A DNA stretch of 8,587 nt from an uncultured Micavibrio sp. (GCA_937896295.1 CALBME010000084.1:1-8587); one strand, 5' to 3'; shown: positions 1 to 7,472, counted from the stretch's first letter. Notes: generated by a model from the letters alone, not told the origin. A program made the numbers and translations.

Positions 1-421
1 CCGATACGGGCTGGCTGCGTTCGATCGCCTCGGCATCCTTGTCGGAATGCTCGCTGTTGGGGCCGTACAGAATGGCCCGGTACCGGGCCAGAATGACCTG
101 CATGACCATTTTCATGACCGGGTCGGCATGGGCCAGCCTGCGCTCGAAATCCTCACGGCTGATGGCCAGGAGGGTGCAGGGGGTCAGGGCCCGGACGGAG
201 GCCGTGCGGGGCCGGGAATCGACAATCGCCATTTCCCCGATAATGGCGCCGGTGCCCCGTTTTCCAAGGGTTTGGGCGGCATTGTCATCTGTTACAAAGA
301 CTTCCACCTGGCCGTCTTCGATCAGGTAGGCGTTATCCCCCATCTCGCCTTGCGTCATAATCATGTCGCCGGGGGCGAAAACCTGTCTTTTGGTGCGTAT
401 TGAGAGGGCCATGGGCTCCAT
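1..421 (-). CDS. Cyclic nucleotide-binding domain protein, partial (C-terminus outside window)
   Basis: The frame is open from the start codon to the window edge, giving about 140 residues of the N-terminal part. Read from the ATG at 412, it shows the cNMP-binding beta-roll: F-x-P-G-D (12-16), a GDNAYLIEDGQVEVF stretch (25-39) typical of strands 2-3, and the phosphate-binding cassette GEMAIVDSRPRTASV (59-73), with Glu60 and Arg69 where cAMP-binding proteins hold the ribose and phosphate. These residues suggest real nucleotide binding, but the ligand is not proven. A helical, charged segment follows (about 85-137). No helix-turn-helix is visible, so it may be a stand-alone sensor or be joined to an output domain beyond the edge. 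Two in-frame ATGs compete: 421 has no clear Shine-Dalgarno, and 412 has GGAG only 3 bases away. The longer form is given. It is divergent from rpmJ across about 90 bases. The domain call is firm; the biological role is unknown. Confidence 0.85.
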   Translation of the reverse strand, partial: MEPMALSIRTKRQVFAPGDMIMTQGEMGDNAYLIEDGQVEVFVTDDNAAQTLGKRGTGAIIGEMAIVDSRPRTASVRALTPCTLLAISREDFERRLAHADPVMKMVMQVILARYRAILYGPNSEHSDKDAEAIERSQPVS

Positions 422-453
422 GCTACCGGTGCGTTAAATAAAGTAAAGGAATG

Positions 454-482
454 TTGACATTTCAGGGGGGTACCTGTTAAAC
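454..482 (+). promoter_or_regulatory. Sigma70-type promoter for rpmJ
   Basis: A perfect TTGACA (454-459) is followed by a 17-base spacer and TTAAAC (477-482), which matches 3 of 6 positions of the -10 consensus. Transcription would begin near 489, about 20 bases before the rpmJ ATG, and the leader carries AAGGA at 495-499. The -10 lies inside a small hyphenated palindrome, CTGTT-A-AACAG (474-484). The call rests on consensus matching only. Confidence 0.6.
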
Positions 483-509
483 AGCCCCTCGGAAAAGGAT
501 ACCAAGACC

Positions 510-635
510 ATGAAAGTCAGAAACTCGCTCAAGAGCCTCAAGAAACGCAGCCGTACGTGCCGCGTCGTTCGCCGTAAAGGTCGCGTTTACGTGATCGACA
601 AAGAAAACCCCCGCTACAAAGCGCGTCAGGGCTGA
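510..635 (+). CDS. rpmJ: 50S ribosomal protein L36, zinc-independent (C-) form
   Basis: This 41-residue protein is a structural component of the large ribosomal subunit. The start MKVRNSLKSLKKRSR, the RRKGRVYVI core and the ending RYKARQG are diagnostic for bacterial L36. The classical zinc form has three Cys and one His as ligands; here there is a single Cys (residue 17), so this is the C- form that does not bind zinc, and its 41-residue length fits the alphaproteobacterial version. AAGGA at 495-499 sits 10 bases before the ATG. The gene is monocistronic: it has its own TTGACA promoter upstream and a perfect terminator hairpin 26 bases after the stop. The identification is essentially certain. 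I see only one L36 gene, and cannot say whether a second, zinc-binding copy exists elsewhere in the genome. Confidence 0.97.
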   Translation: MKVRNSLKSLKKRSRTCRVVRRKGRVYVIDKENPRYKARQG

Positions 636-661
636 TCTTCGTTCAGTAGCCGAACAAGTTC

Positions 662-693
662 AAAGCCGTGTGAAAACACGGCTTTATTCTTTT
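662..693 (+). terminator. Intrinsic terminator after rpmJ
   Basis: A perfect 10-bp stem, AAAGCCGTGT (662-671) pairing with ACACGGCTTT (676-685), encloses a GAAA tetraloop. It runs into a T-rich tail (TTTATTCTTTT, 683-693). This is a textbook rho-independent terminator separating rpmJ from the mreB operon. Confidence 0.92.
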
Positions 694-720
694 GCGGCGG
701 CTCGGTTTGTTTGCTATTGC
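692..720 (+). promoter_or_regulatory. Candidate promoter for the mreB operon
   Basis: TTGCGG (692-697), a 17-base spacer and TATTGC (715-720) make a weak sigma70-like promoter. The -10 is preceded by TGC, giving the TGnTAT extended -10 form, which can compensate for a poor -35. Transcription would begin near 727, leaving a short leader to the mreB ATG at 754. The operon must start somewhere after the rpmJ terminator, and this is the best match I can find in that 60-base gap. Confidence 0.35.
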
Positions 721-753
721 TAGGCTCCACACGAAAACGGAAATTCAGCGACG

Positions 754-1791
754 ATGTTCTCAAAGCTTTTCAGCTTTGTTTCTGCCGACATGGCCATGGA
801 TCTGGGTACAGCGAACACGCTTGTTTATGTTCGTGACCAGGGCATCGTCCTTAATGAGCCTTCCGTCGTGGCCATCACCAATGTCGGTGGCCGCAAACAG
901 GTGCTGGCCGTCGGTAACGAGGCCAAGCTGATGCTGGGCCGTACGCCCGGTAACATCACGGCCATCCGTCCTTTGCGTGATGGCGTTATCGCCGATTTCG
1001 AAGTCGCTGAAGCGATGATCAAACATTTCATCCGCAAGGTTCATAACCGCCGGTCTTTCGTCAGTCCTGAAATGATCATCTGCGTGCCGTCAGGCTCCAC
1101 GGCCGTGGAGCAGCGTGCGATCATTGAATCGGCTGAATCCGCAGGTGCGCGTAAAGTGTGGCTGATTGAGGAGCCCATGGCGGCGGCGATTGGCGCAGGG
1201 CTTCCTGTCATGGAGCCGACGGGATCAATGATCGTCGATATCGGCGGTGGCACCACGGAAGTGGCCGTCATCTCGCTGGGCGGTATCGTTTATGCGCGTT
1301 CCGCGCGCGTGGGCGGCGACAGGATGGACGAGGCCGTCATCGCCTATATACGCCGCGTGCACAATCTTCTGATCGGTGAATCCACCGCTGAACGTATCAA
1401 GAAAGAAATCGGTGCCGCATGCCCGCCGAATGACGGCGATGGCCGCACCATGCAGATCAAGGGCCGTGACCTTATGAACGGCGTTCCCAAAGAAATCGTC
1501 GTGACCGAACGCCAGATGGCCGAAGCGCTGGCCGAGCCGGTCAGCCATATTGTCGAGGCGGTGAAGACCGCGCTTGAAAATACGGCGCCTGAGCTTGCTG
1601 CCGACATCGTCGATAAGGGTATTGTGATGACCGGGGGCGGCGCACTTCTTAAAAATCTTGATTATGTCCTTCGTTATGCCACGGGCCTGCCCGTCACGGT
1701 CGCCGATGACCCGCTGGCCTGTGTGGCTTTGGGCACCGGTCAGGCGCTCGAGGACCGTCCGGTCCTGAACGGCGCTCTTAAAACGGCCTGA
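754..1791 (+). CDS. mreB: Rod shape-determining protein MreB (bacterial actin)
   Basis: MreB is the actin-like ATPase that polymerises on the inner face of the cytoplasmic membrane and guides the lateral-wall synthesis complex. At 345 residues it has normal family length. The actin-fold nucleotide motifs are all present: phosphate-1 DLGTAN (16-21), IEEP with Glu140 as the likely catalytic residue (138-141), phosphate-2 DIGGGTTE (162-169) and the adenosine motif TGGGALL (293-299). The N-terminal MFSKLFSFVSADM is an amphipathic, probably membrane-binding segment typical of Gram-negative MreB, which supports the ATG at 754 despite a weak Shine-Dalgarno (GGAA about 11 bases away). It is the first gene of mreB-mreC-mreD-mrdA-rodA and is separated from mreC by an unusually long 129-base gap for this operon. 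Nothing is missing or broken. Confidence 0.98.
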   Translation: MFSKLFSFVSADMAMDLGTANTLVYVRDQGIVLNEPSVVAITNVGGRKQVLAVGNEAKLMLGRTPGNITAIRPLRDGVIADFEVAEAMIKHFIRKVHNRRSFVSPEMIICVPSGSTAVEQRAIIESAESAGARKVWLIEEPMAAAIGAGLPVMEPTGSMIVDIGGGTTEVAVISLGGIVYARSARVGGDRMDEAVIAYIRRVHNLLIGESTAERIKKEIGAACPPNDGDGRTMQIKGRDLMNGVPKEIVVTERQMAEALAEPVSHIVEAVKTALENTAPELAADIVDKGIVMTGGGALLKNLDYVLRYATGLPVTVADDPLACVALGTGQALEDRPVLNGALKTA

Positions 1792-1920
1792 TTTGGTTCC
1801 GTCTTACCCACGTTTTTATCCACAGAAAACCCTTTGGAAAGCCGCGGCAACGCCTTGTTAGCATGCGTTTTTTCACGTACTTCTTAAGAAGATATTCAAG
1901 TTTTCTGGTCGTAAGCCATA
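1792..1920 (+). other. mreB-mreC intergenic gap, no convincing terminator or promoter
   Basis: These 129 bases are the only substantial gap in the elongasome operon. They contain an 8-bp palindrome GCCGCGGC (1841-1848) and a 12-bp perfect palindrome CTTCTTAAGAAG (1880-1891). No stem-loop with a T-tract and no good -35/-10 pair is visible. The bases before the mreC ATG lack a clear Shine-Dalgarno. The gap may simply be a spacer, or may set the MreB to MreC ratio. Confidence 0.4.
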
Positions 1921-2838
1921 ATGCCGCATACACGCATCAACTACGCCGCTTACACATCGACCGACGCCGCTCACGGCGCCTCGCACAGACGCATCTCCAA
2001 ACCTGTTATCCTGATGATCGCGGCGGCTGCCCTGATGGGCGCCCACATGCTGGCGCGCCCGTCACTCGACCGGCTGCAGCAAAGCGTGTTCGATTTTGCA
2101 TCGCCGGTCGTCAATCTGGCGCAGAAGCCTTTCGATTCCCTTCAGGCGCGCCTTGCATCGCTCGCCTCGTGGACCAGCATTCAGAAGGATAACGACTCCC
2201 TGCGTGCTGAAAACGAAAAACTCAAAGAATGGTATCAGGCTGCGCTGATGCTGCAGTCTGAAAACAAAGCGCTGCGCGATCTTCTGCATGTCGATCGTGA
2301 AAGCGCCCATAATTTCATCACCACACGCGTCATTGCTGACGGTTCGTCCACTTATGCCAAAAGCCTGGTTATCGAGGGCGGCAAGGATGCCGGCGTGATC
2401 AAGGGGCAGGGCGTGATCAGCCGCGAAGGCCTGATTGGCCGTGTGATTGAGGCGGGTACGCGCACTTCCCGCGTTCTGCTGCTGCAGGACATTAACTCGC
2501 GTATTCCCGTCACCGTCGAAGGTACAAACCAGCGTGCCATTCTGGCCGGCAACAATGCCGCACTGCCGTTGCTGGACCACGTTGCTGCCGATAACCAGAT
2601 TACATCAGGCCAGCGCGTGATTACGTCAGGTCTTGGTGGTCTGTTCCCCTTCGGCATTCCGGTGGGCGAAACGCAGGTAAACAAAGACGGCACCATTGCC
2701 GTGAAGCTCTATGCCGCGCCGGAACGTGCGCAGCATGTGCAAATCGTCGATTACGGCATTAAACCGCTTCTGGCCGATCCGATCTTCTCGTCCACTGCGG
2801 CGGCCAGCGAAGATTACGGTTCCTCCGAACCGAATTAA
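1921..2838 (+). CDS. mreC: Rod shape-determining protein MreC
   Basis: MreC is the periplasmic scaffold of the elongasome. It is anchored in the inner membrane, forms filaments or dimers through a coiled coil, and activates PBP2/RodA. The 305-residue product has a short cytoplasmic tail (1-27), one membrane segment (about 28-45), a coiled coil rich in Leu, Glu and Lys (about 75-122, ending ENKALRDLL) and then the paired beta-domains, recognisable by SRVLLLQDINSRIPV (183-197) and the GLGGLFPFGIPVG stretch (237-249). A polar tail follows residue 285. The ATG at 1921 is the first possible start, because an in-frame TAA occupies 1912-1914. It has no good Shine-Dalgarno, so translation may be weak. 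The stop overlaps the ribosome-binding site of mreD. Identification is secure. Confidence 0.96.
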   Translation: MPHTRINYAAYTSTDAAHGASHRRISKPVILMIAAAALMGAHMLARPSLDRLQQSVFDFASPVVNLAQKPFDSLQARLASLASWTSIQKDNDSLRAENEKLKEWYQAALMLQSENKALRDLLHVDRESAHNFITTRVIADGSSTYAKSLVIEGGKDAGVIKGQGVISREGLIGRVIEAGTRTSRVLLLQDINSRIPVTVEGTNQRAILAGNNAALPLLDHVAADNQITSGQRVITSGLGGLFPFGIPVGETQVNKDGTIAVKLYAAPERAQHVQIVDYGIKPLLADPIFSSTAAASEDYGSSEPN

Positions 2839-2847
2839 GGTCTGGCC

Positions 2848-3363
2848 ATGCCAGAGGTCGTACCAGCCTTACGCGCTCTTCCAGCGGTTTTTCTGACACT
2901 TGTTTTTGCGCTGGTGTCGATGCGTTCCTTCGAGCTTTCCAGCCTGATTACCCTACAGCTTTTGCTGATCCTGCATCCGATTTACTACTGGACGCTGTTC
3001 CGCGCGACTCTGTTCCCTGCGTGGCTTGCCTTTCTGCTGGGGTTTGCGATCGATCTTGTCGCGGGTAAACTTCTTGGCCTCAACGCATTTCTGCTGGTGT
3101 TCGCAAGCATGGTGATTGGGCGTCAGCGCCGTTACCTTCTCAGCCAGCCTTTCGCGGCACAGTGGGCCGGTTTCCTGTTACTGTGTCTTGCGGCGGAATC
3201 CATTCGCTGGCTGATCATGGGCGCAGTCACTATGACGCTTTTTTCGCCCGCATCTGCGCTGACATCCGCGCTTTGCAATGCCGCACTCTATCCGCTGACC
3301 AGCCTTGTGATGGCGGGCGCGCTTACGCTAATCTCGCCCCATAAAACCCGCGACAGCCTGTAA
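2848..3363 (+). CDS. mreD: Rod shape-determining protein MreD
   Basis: MreD is a small polytopic inner-membrane protein that works with MreC in the elongasome and modulates its effect on PBP2. The 171-residue product is almost entirely hydrophobic, with about five membrane segments (roughly 10-26, 33-50, 55-72, 78-92, 104-130 and 136-163 contain the hydrophobic runs). The family signature is the GFAIDLVAGKLLGLNAF stretch (65-81), with its conserved Asp and Gly-Leu-Asn. The ATG lies 9 bases after mreC, and AAGG (2837-2840) overlaps the mreC stop, which suggests translational coupling. The C-terminal tail HKTRDSL is polar. Sequence conservation in this family is low, but context and the signature make the call firm. 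Confidence 0.94.
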   Translation: MPEVVPALRALPAVFLTLVFALVSMRSFELSSLITLQLLLILHPIYYWTLFRATLFPAWLAFLLGFAIDLVAGKLLGLNAFLLVFASMVIGRQRRYLLSQPFAAQWAGFLLLCLAAESIRWLIMGAVTMTLFSPASALTSALCNAALYPLTSLVMAGALTLISPHKTRDSL

Positions 3364-3369
3364 GGATCG

Positions 3370-5262
3370 ATGAGCAGCGACAAAGACCAGGTGATGTCCT
3401 TTACGCGGCGCGCGCTTGTGATGGGTGGCGTGAAAGGGGCGCTGGTCCTGACGCTCGCTGCGCGTCTTGGATACCTGCAGCTGGTCGAGTCATCCAAGTT
3501 CAAGACGCTGGCGGATAAAAACCGCATCAACCTGAAATTACTGGCGCCTGTCCGCGGCATTATCTATGACCGCAACGGACAGGGACTGGCCATCAATGAA
3601 CAGGATTTCCGCGTTCAGGTCACACCCGAACAGACCGAAGACCTGGAAGGGTCGCTGGAAACGCTGTCGCGTATTCTTCCGTTGCGTCCGCAGGAAATAG
3701 AATCCGTTCTGACCCGTGCGAACCAGCAGGCAAAATTCCTGCCCATCGAGATCATCGATAACCTGTCATGGGAACAGGTCGCCGCGATCGAGGTCAATAT
3801 GCCGGACCTTGCCGGTATTTCGATCGACGAGGGCAAGCGCCGTTTTTATCCGCAGGGTCCCGCCACCGCGCACCTTGTTGGTTATGTGGGGTCCGTCGCC
3901 AAGCATGACCGCGGCCAGGACCCGGTTCTGGGGTTGCCGGGTTTTCGTGTCGGCAAGACGGGCCTTGAAAAAGAATATGAAACAGAACTGCGCGGCGAGG
4001 CGGGCAATTCACGGATCGAGGTGAATGTCGCAGGCCGCATGATCCGTGAACTGGAACGTGAAAATGGCAAGACGGGGGAAAATATCGCGCTGACCGTCGA
4101 CCTTGACCTGCAGAAAAAAGTTCAGGAATTTCTCGGGCGCGAAAAATCAGCATCGGCCGTCGTGATGGATGCGCATACGGGCGCGGTTTATGCACTGGCA
4201 TCCAGCCCGTCTTTCGACCCCAATCTGTTTTCAACCGGTATTTCACAGGATGCATGGAATCTGTTGAACACCGACGATACGCACCCGCTGAACAACAAGG
4301 CGGTGGGCGGCGTTTATCCACCCGGATCAACGTTCAAAATGATTACGGCGATGGCGGGCCTTGAGGCAAATGTCATCAAGGAAGACACACAAATCTACTG
4401 CCCCGGTTATTACGAGATCGGCGATCATCGTTTCCATTGCTGGAAAAAGGGCGGTCACGGCACCGTCGATCTGACGCAGGCGTTGTGCCAGTCCTGCGAC
4501 ACATTTTTTTACAGTCTTTCGCGCGATATCGGAATCGACCGGATCGCCGCGATGGCGAACCGGCTCGGCCTCGGTGACACACTGGGCATCGAGTTGCCGG
4601 AAGAACGCAAAGGTACGGTTCCCAGTCAGGCATGGAAGCTTAAGGCCCTGGGTAAAAAATGGGAGGGCGGTGAAACCGTTGTCGCCAGTATCGGGCAGGG
4701 GTATCTGCAGGCAACCCCTTTACAGCTGGCGACCATGACCGCGCGGCTGGTCAATGGCGGCAAGGCGGTCAAACCCTGGGTGGTGGCTAAAATCGGACAG
4801 AAAGACGTGGGGCATGCGCGTGGCAACTGGCCGGAACTGGGCTTGATCCCCGAACATATCATGCGCGTGCGCATGGGCATGGAAGCCGTGGTCAATGACG
4901 AACGCGGTACGGCCCACCCTTATGCCGTCAATGATCCCGCGCAGGCATTCGGTGGAAAAACCGGTACGGCGCAGGTGCGGCGCATCACCGAGCAACAGCG
5001 CGAGGAAGGCATGGTGCCGCAAGAGGATCAGCCGTGGAAATTCCGTCACCAGGGATTGTTTGTGGGATACGCGCCCAAGGATAACCCCCGCTATGTCACC
5101 TGTGTCGTGGTGGAACATGCAGGCGGCTCTGGCCCTGCCGTGTCCATCGCCAAAGATATATTGCTCGCCGTGCAGGCGATGCAGGTGGGCAATACGCCCG
5201 TGCGCCATGCGCCTGCCCGTGACGTGCCGTCCAAGGAAGACAAGGCAAGGGGAACGTTATGA
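3370..5262 (+). CDS. mrdA: Penicillin-binding protein 2, peptidoglycan D,D-transpeptidase
   Basis: PBP2 is the class B penicillin-binding protein that cross-links new peptidoglycan during rod elongation, partnering RodA; it is the target of mecillinam in related bacteria. The 630 residues show a short cytoplasmic tail, one membrane anchor (about 15-37), the pedestal/dimerisation region (about 55-235, with VRGIIYDRNG at 61-70) and a transpeptidase domain (about 255-605). Active-site motifs are intact: STFK with nucleophile Ser320 and Lys323, Ser-Cys-Asp (375-377, the S-x-D form usual in PBP2) and KTGT (530-533). Cys344, Cys357, His363 and Cys376 could form a zinc site like the one described for PBP2. 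AAGGA (3362-3366) overlaps the mreD stop but is only 3 bases from this ATG; a second ATG at 3394 (residue 9) is an alternative start. The end overlaps rodA by four bases. Confidence 0.97.
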   Translation: MSSDKDQVMSFTRRALVMGGVKGALVLTLAARLGYLQLVESSKFKTLADKNRINLKLLAPVRGIIYDRNGQGLAINEQDFRVQVTPEQTEDLEGSLETLSRILPLRPQEIESVLTRANQQAKFLPIEIIDNLSWEQVAAIEVNMPDLAGISIDEGKRRFYPQGPATAHLVGYVGSVAKHDRGQDPVLGLPGFRVGKTGLEKEYETELRGEAGNSRIEVNVAGRMIRELERENGKTGENIALTVDLDLQKKVQEFLGREKSASAVVMDAHTGAVYALASSPSFDPNLFSTGISQDAWNLLNTDDTHPLNNKAVGGVYPPGSTFKMITAMAGLEANVIKEDTQIYCPGYYEIGDHRFHCWKKGGHGTVDLTQALCQSCDTFFYSLSRDIGIDRIAAMANRLGLGDTLGIELPEERKGTVPSQAWKLKALGKKWEGGETVVASIGQGYLQATPLQLATMTARLVNGGKAVKPWVVAKIGQKDVGHARGNWPELGLIPEHIMRVRMGMEAVVNDERGTAHPYAVNDPAQAFGGKTGTAQVRRITEQQREEGMVPQEDQPWKFRHQGLFVGYAPKDNPRYVTCVVVEHAGGSGPAVSIAKDILLAVQAMQVGNTPVRHAPARDVPSKEDKARGTL

Positions 5263-6395
5263 ACCTGTTTGCACCGCGTGATAATTTTGGCCGGTCAGGG
5301 ATGACATCGCGTCTGGGCGCCATACCCCTGGCGCTGGTGGGCAGCGTCGTTGTTCTGGCCTGCATCGGTTTTGCTGCATTGTATTCCGCGGCGGGCGGTA
5401 ACTGGGACCCTTGGGCCAAGCAGCAGGCAATTCGCTTTTCAGTCGGTTTTATCGGCATGCTGGTTGTCGCGTGCCTCGACCTGAAATGGATATTCCGTTT
5501 CTCCTATCACTTCTGGTTTTTATGCGTGATTTTGCTGGTCGTGGTTGAGGTCGGCGGTGTGATCGGCATGGGCGCGCAGCGCTGGATCAATCTTGGGTTC
5601 ATCAACCTGCAGCCATCGGACCTGATGAAGGTGGCCATCGTTCTTGCCCTGGCCCGGTATTATCATGGGCTGCAGGGCGATGAGCCGCGCCGGCTTAAAT
5701 CGCTGATCCTGCCGATCGTCATGACATTAATTCCCGTCAGTCTGATCGTCGTGCAACCGGATCTGGGTACCGGTCTTATGATCATCATGATTGCTGCGGC
5801 CATGGTGTTTCTCGGCGGTGCGCCGTGGTGGCTGTTTGCGGGCGGGCTTGCCGCGCTGGGGGCGATCATTCCCACTGCCTATCATTTCCTGCACGATTAT
5901 CAGAAGAAACGCGTGATGACGTTCCTTAATCCAGAAAGCGATCCGCTGGGTGCGGGTTATCACATCACCCAGTCGAAAATCGCCATCGGTTCGGGCGGGC
6001 TTTCGGGTAAGGGCTATCTGGAGGGGTCGCAGGCGCACCTGAACTTCCTGCCCGAGAAGCATACCGACTTCATCTTTACCCTGTGGGCGGAAGAATGGGG
6101 TTTTATCGGCGGTATTGCGCTTTTGTTGTTGTTTTCATTTATATTTTTCCAGGGCTATCGGATCGCCCTGCGGGCAAAAACCCCGTTTGGACGTCTTCTG
6201 GCGCTGGGCTTGATTACAAATTACGCCATCTACATTGTTATCAATATCGGCATGGTAACGGGGATGATGCCTGTGGTGGGCGAACCCCTGCCGCTCATTT
6301 CGTATGGCGGCACCGTCATGATTTCAACGCTGTTTGCGTTTGGGCTTATGATGTGTGTGGCAGTCAACCGGAACACCATGCTGCCGCGTAGTTAA
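5259..6395 (+). CDS. rodA: SEDS peptidoglycan glycosyltransferase RodA
   Basis: RodA polymerises lipid II into glycan strands in the inner membrane, coupled to PBP2 transpeptidation. The 378-residue product has about ten membrane helices. SEDS landmarks are present: GAQRWINLGFINLQPSDLMK (105-124), VQPDLGTGL (165-173), the large periplasmic loop with PEKHTDFIF (265-273), in which Asp270 matches the catalytic Asp, and GEPLPLISYGG (341-351). The start forms an ATGA overlap with the mrdA stop, with AGGGGA (5248-5253) 5 bases upstream, so the two partner proteins are translationally coupled. No terminator follows; the next gene begins 21 bases on. RodA rather than FtsW is indicated by its pairing with PBP2 and the mre genes. 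Confidence 0.97.
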   Translation: MNLFAPRDNFGRSGMTSRLGAIPLALVGSVVVLACIGFAALYSAAGGNWDPWAKQQAIRFSVGFIGMLVVACLDLKWIFRFSYHFWFLCVILLVVVEVGGVIGMGAQRWINLGFINLQPSDLMKVAIVLALARYYHGLQGDEPRRLKSLILPIVMTLIPVSLIVVQPDLGTGLMIIMIAAAMVFLGGAPWWLFAGGLAALGAIIPTAYHFLHDYQKKRVMTFLNPESDPLGAGYHITQSKIAIGSGGLSGKGYLEGSQAHLNFLPEKHTDFIFTLWAEEWGFIGGIALLLLFSFIFFQGYRIALRAKTPFGRLLALGLITNYAIYIVINIGMVTGMMPVVGEPLPLISYGGTVMISTLFAFGLMMCVAVNRNTMLPRS

Positions 6396-6416
6396 ACACT
6401 CTCGAGGGGATATTCC

Positions 6417-7472
6417 ATGCCCAGTCTTTTTGAACCGCTTCAGGCGGGTGCGCTTTCATTGAAAAACCGTGTCGTCATGGCACCGCTGACCCGTTCCCGC
6501 GCAGGGGATTCCCGCGTGCCCAACGATTTGATGGCGGAGTATTACGTACAACGTGCCGGTGCCGGCCTGATCATTTCCGAAGCCACGGCGATTTCCGCCG
6601 AAGGCTATGGCTGGAAGGGTGCCCCCGGCGCCTACACGCCCGAGCAATGGGCGGGCTGGAAGAAAATCACTGATGCCGTGCATAAGGCGGGGGGTACCAT
6701 CGTCCTGCAACTTTGGCATATGGGGCGTCTTTCGCATTCCGACCTGATCGGACAGACGCCACTGGCACCGTCCGCGGTTGCTGCTGACGATCAGCATCGT
6801 TCCGTTCACAAGCCGTATGAAGTTCCGCGCGCGATGACACTGGACGATATCCGCCGCACGATTGCCGACTACGCCACCTGTGCCAAAGGTGCGATCGCGG
6901 CAGGCTTTGACGGTGTTGAAATCCATGCCGCCAATGGGTACCTGATCGACCAGTTTTTGCGGGACGGATCAAACAAGCGCGACGATATGTATGGCGGAAA
7001 TTTCAAGAACCGCGCGCGTTTCATGCTGGAAGTCACGCAGGCGGTCGTCGATGCCATCGGTTCAGACCGTACCGGCATTCGGCTCTCGTCGCAGAATGGT
7101 GTGCAGTCCATGCATGACAGCGACCCTTATGGCACGTTTACGCATGCGGCGGCTGAACTGAACGCGTTTGACCTTGCCTATCTGCATTTGAAAGAGCCGC
7201 TAGACAGCAATATTGCACTGAGTGGCATGCGCAAGGTGTTCAAAAACACCCTGATCCTGAACGAAGGACAGGACGGGCAAACTGCGCAGAAATACCTGGA
7301 TGACGGCATGGCGGACGCGATTGCGTTCGGACAGAAATTCATCGCCAACCCGGATCTGCCGATGCGTCTGCAATCGGGTGCCCTGCTCAATACACCCGAT
7401 GTATCGACGTTTTACAAAGGCGGGCGTGAAGGGTATGTCGACTACCCGTTCATGAATGCAGCTGCCGCCTAG
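6417..7472 (+). CDS. Alkene reductase, Old Yellow Enzyme family (NemA-like)
   Basis: This is an FMN-dependent NAD(P)H oxidoreductase expected to reduce C=C bonds of activated alkenes (enones, maleimides) and perhaps nitro compounds in the cytoplasm. The 351 residues form the usual TIM-barrel length. Family residues visible are APLTRSR (22-28, Thr25 near the flavin), LQLWHMGR (97-104, Gln98 and Trp100), the substrate pair His170 and Asn173 with proton-donor Tyr175 in HAANGYLIDQF, the DGSNKRDDMYGG stretch (183-194), and the ending EGYVDYP. Three flavin-side positions depart from what I know of the family: Gln306 in FGQK where FGR is usual, RLSS (222-225) instead of R-x-S-P, and NEGQD (282-286) in place of a Gly-rich N-G-G-Y. 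GAGGGGA (6404-6410) is ideally placed. The gene begins 21 bases after rodA, so probably shares its transcript, yet has no known role in wall growth. Confidence 0.93.
   Translation: MPSLFEPLQAGALSLKNRVVMAPLTRSRAGDSRVPNDLMAEYYVQRAGAGLIISEATAISAEGYGWKGAPGAYTPEQWAGWKKITDAVHKAGGTIVLQLWHMGRLSHSDLIGQTPLAPSAVAADDQHRSVHKPYEVPRAMTLDDIRRTIADYATCAKGAIAAGFDGVEIHAANGYLIDQFLRDGSNKRDDMYGGNFKNRARFMLEVTQAVVDAIGSDRTGIRLSSQNGVQSMHDSDPYGTFTHAAAELNAFDLAYLHLKEPLDSNIALSGMRKVFKNTLILNEGQDGQTAQKYLDDGMADAIAFGQKFIANPDLPMRLQSGALLNTPDVSTFYKGGREGYVDYPFMNAAAA

Noticed and set aside
47..403. 118-codon plus-strand frame opposite the cNMP-domain gene
   Set aside because: The minus strand gives a clear cyclic-nucleotide-binding domain; the plus frame shows nothing recognisable.
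1855..1883. TTGTTA-17-TACTTC as an internal promoter for mreC
   Set aside because: The -10 matches only two of six consensus positions and no extended element is present.
1863..2192. 109-codon plus-strand frame starting before mreC
   Set aside because: It overlaps mreC in another frame for 270 bases, has an Arg-rich tail without motifs and no Shine-Dalgarno; mreC is clearly the real gene.
2062..2580. 172-codon open frame on the minus strand inside mreC
   Set aside because: It lies wholly antisense to a well-identified gene, has no recognisable motif, and is explained by GC-biased third positions.
3794..4330. 178-codon open frame on the minus strand inside mrdA
   Set aside because: The product is rich in Arg, Pro, Cys and His with no domain, as expected of a shadow frame over the conserved PBP2 transpeptidase.
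4720..5208. 162-codon His-rich minus-strand frame inside mrdA
   Set aside because: The repeated His/Ala/Gly pattern comes from reading PBP2 codons in antisense; there is no ribosome-binding site or family match.
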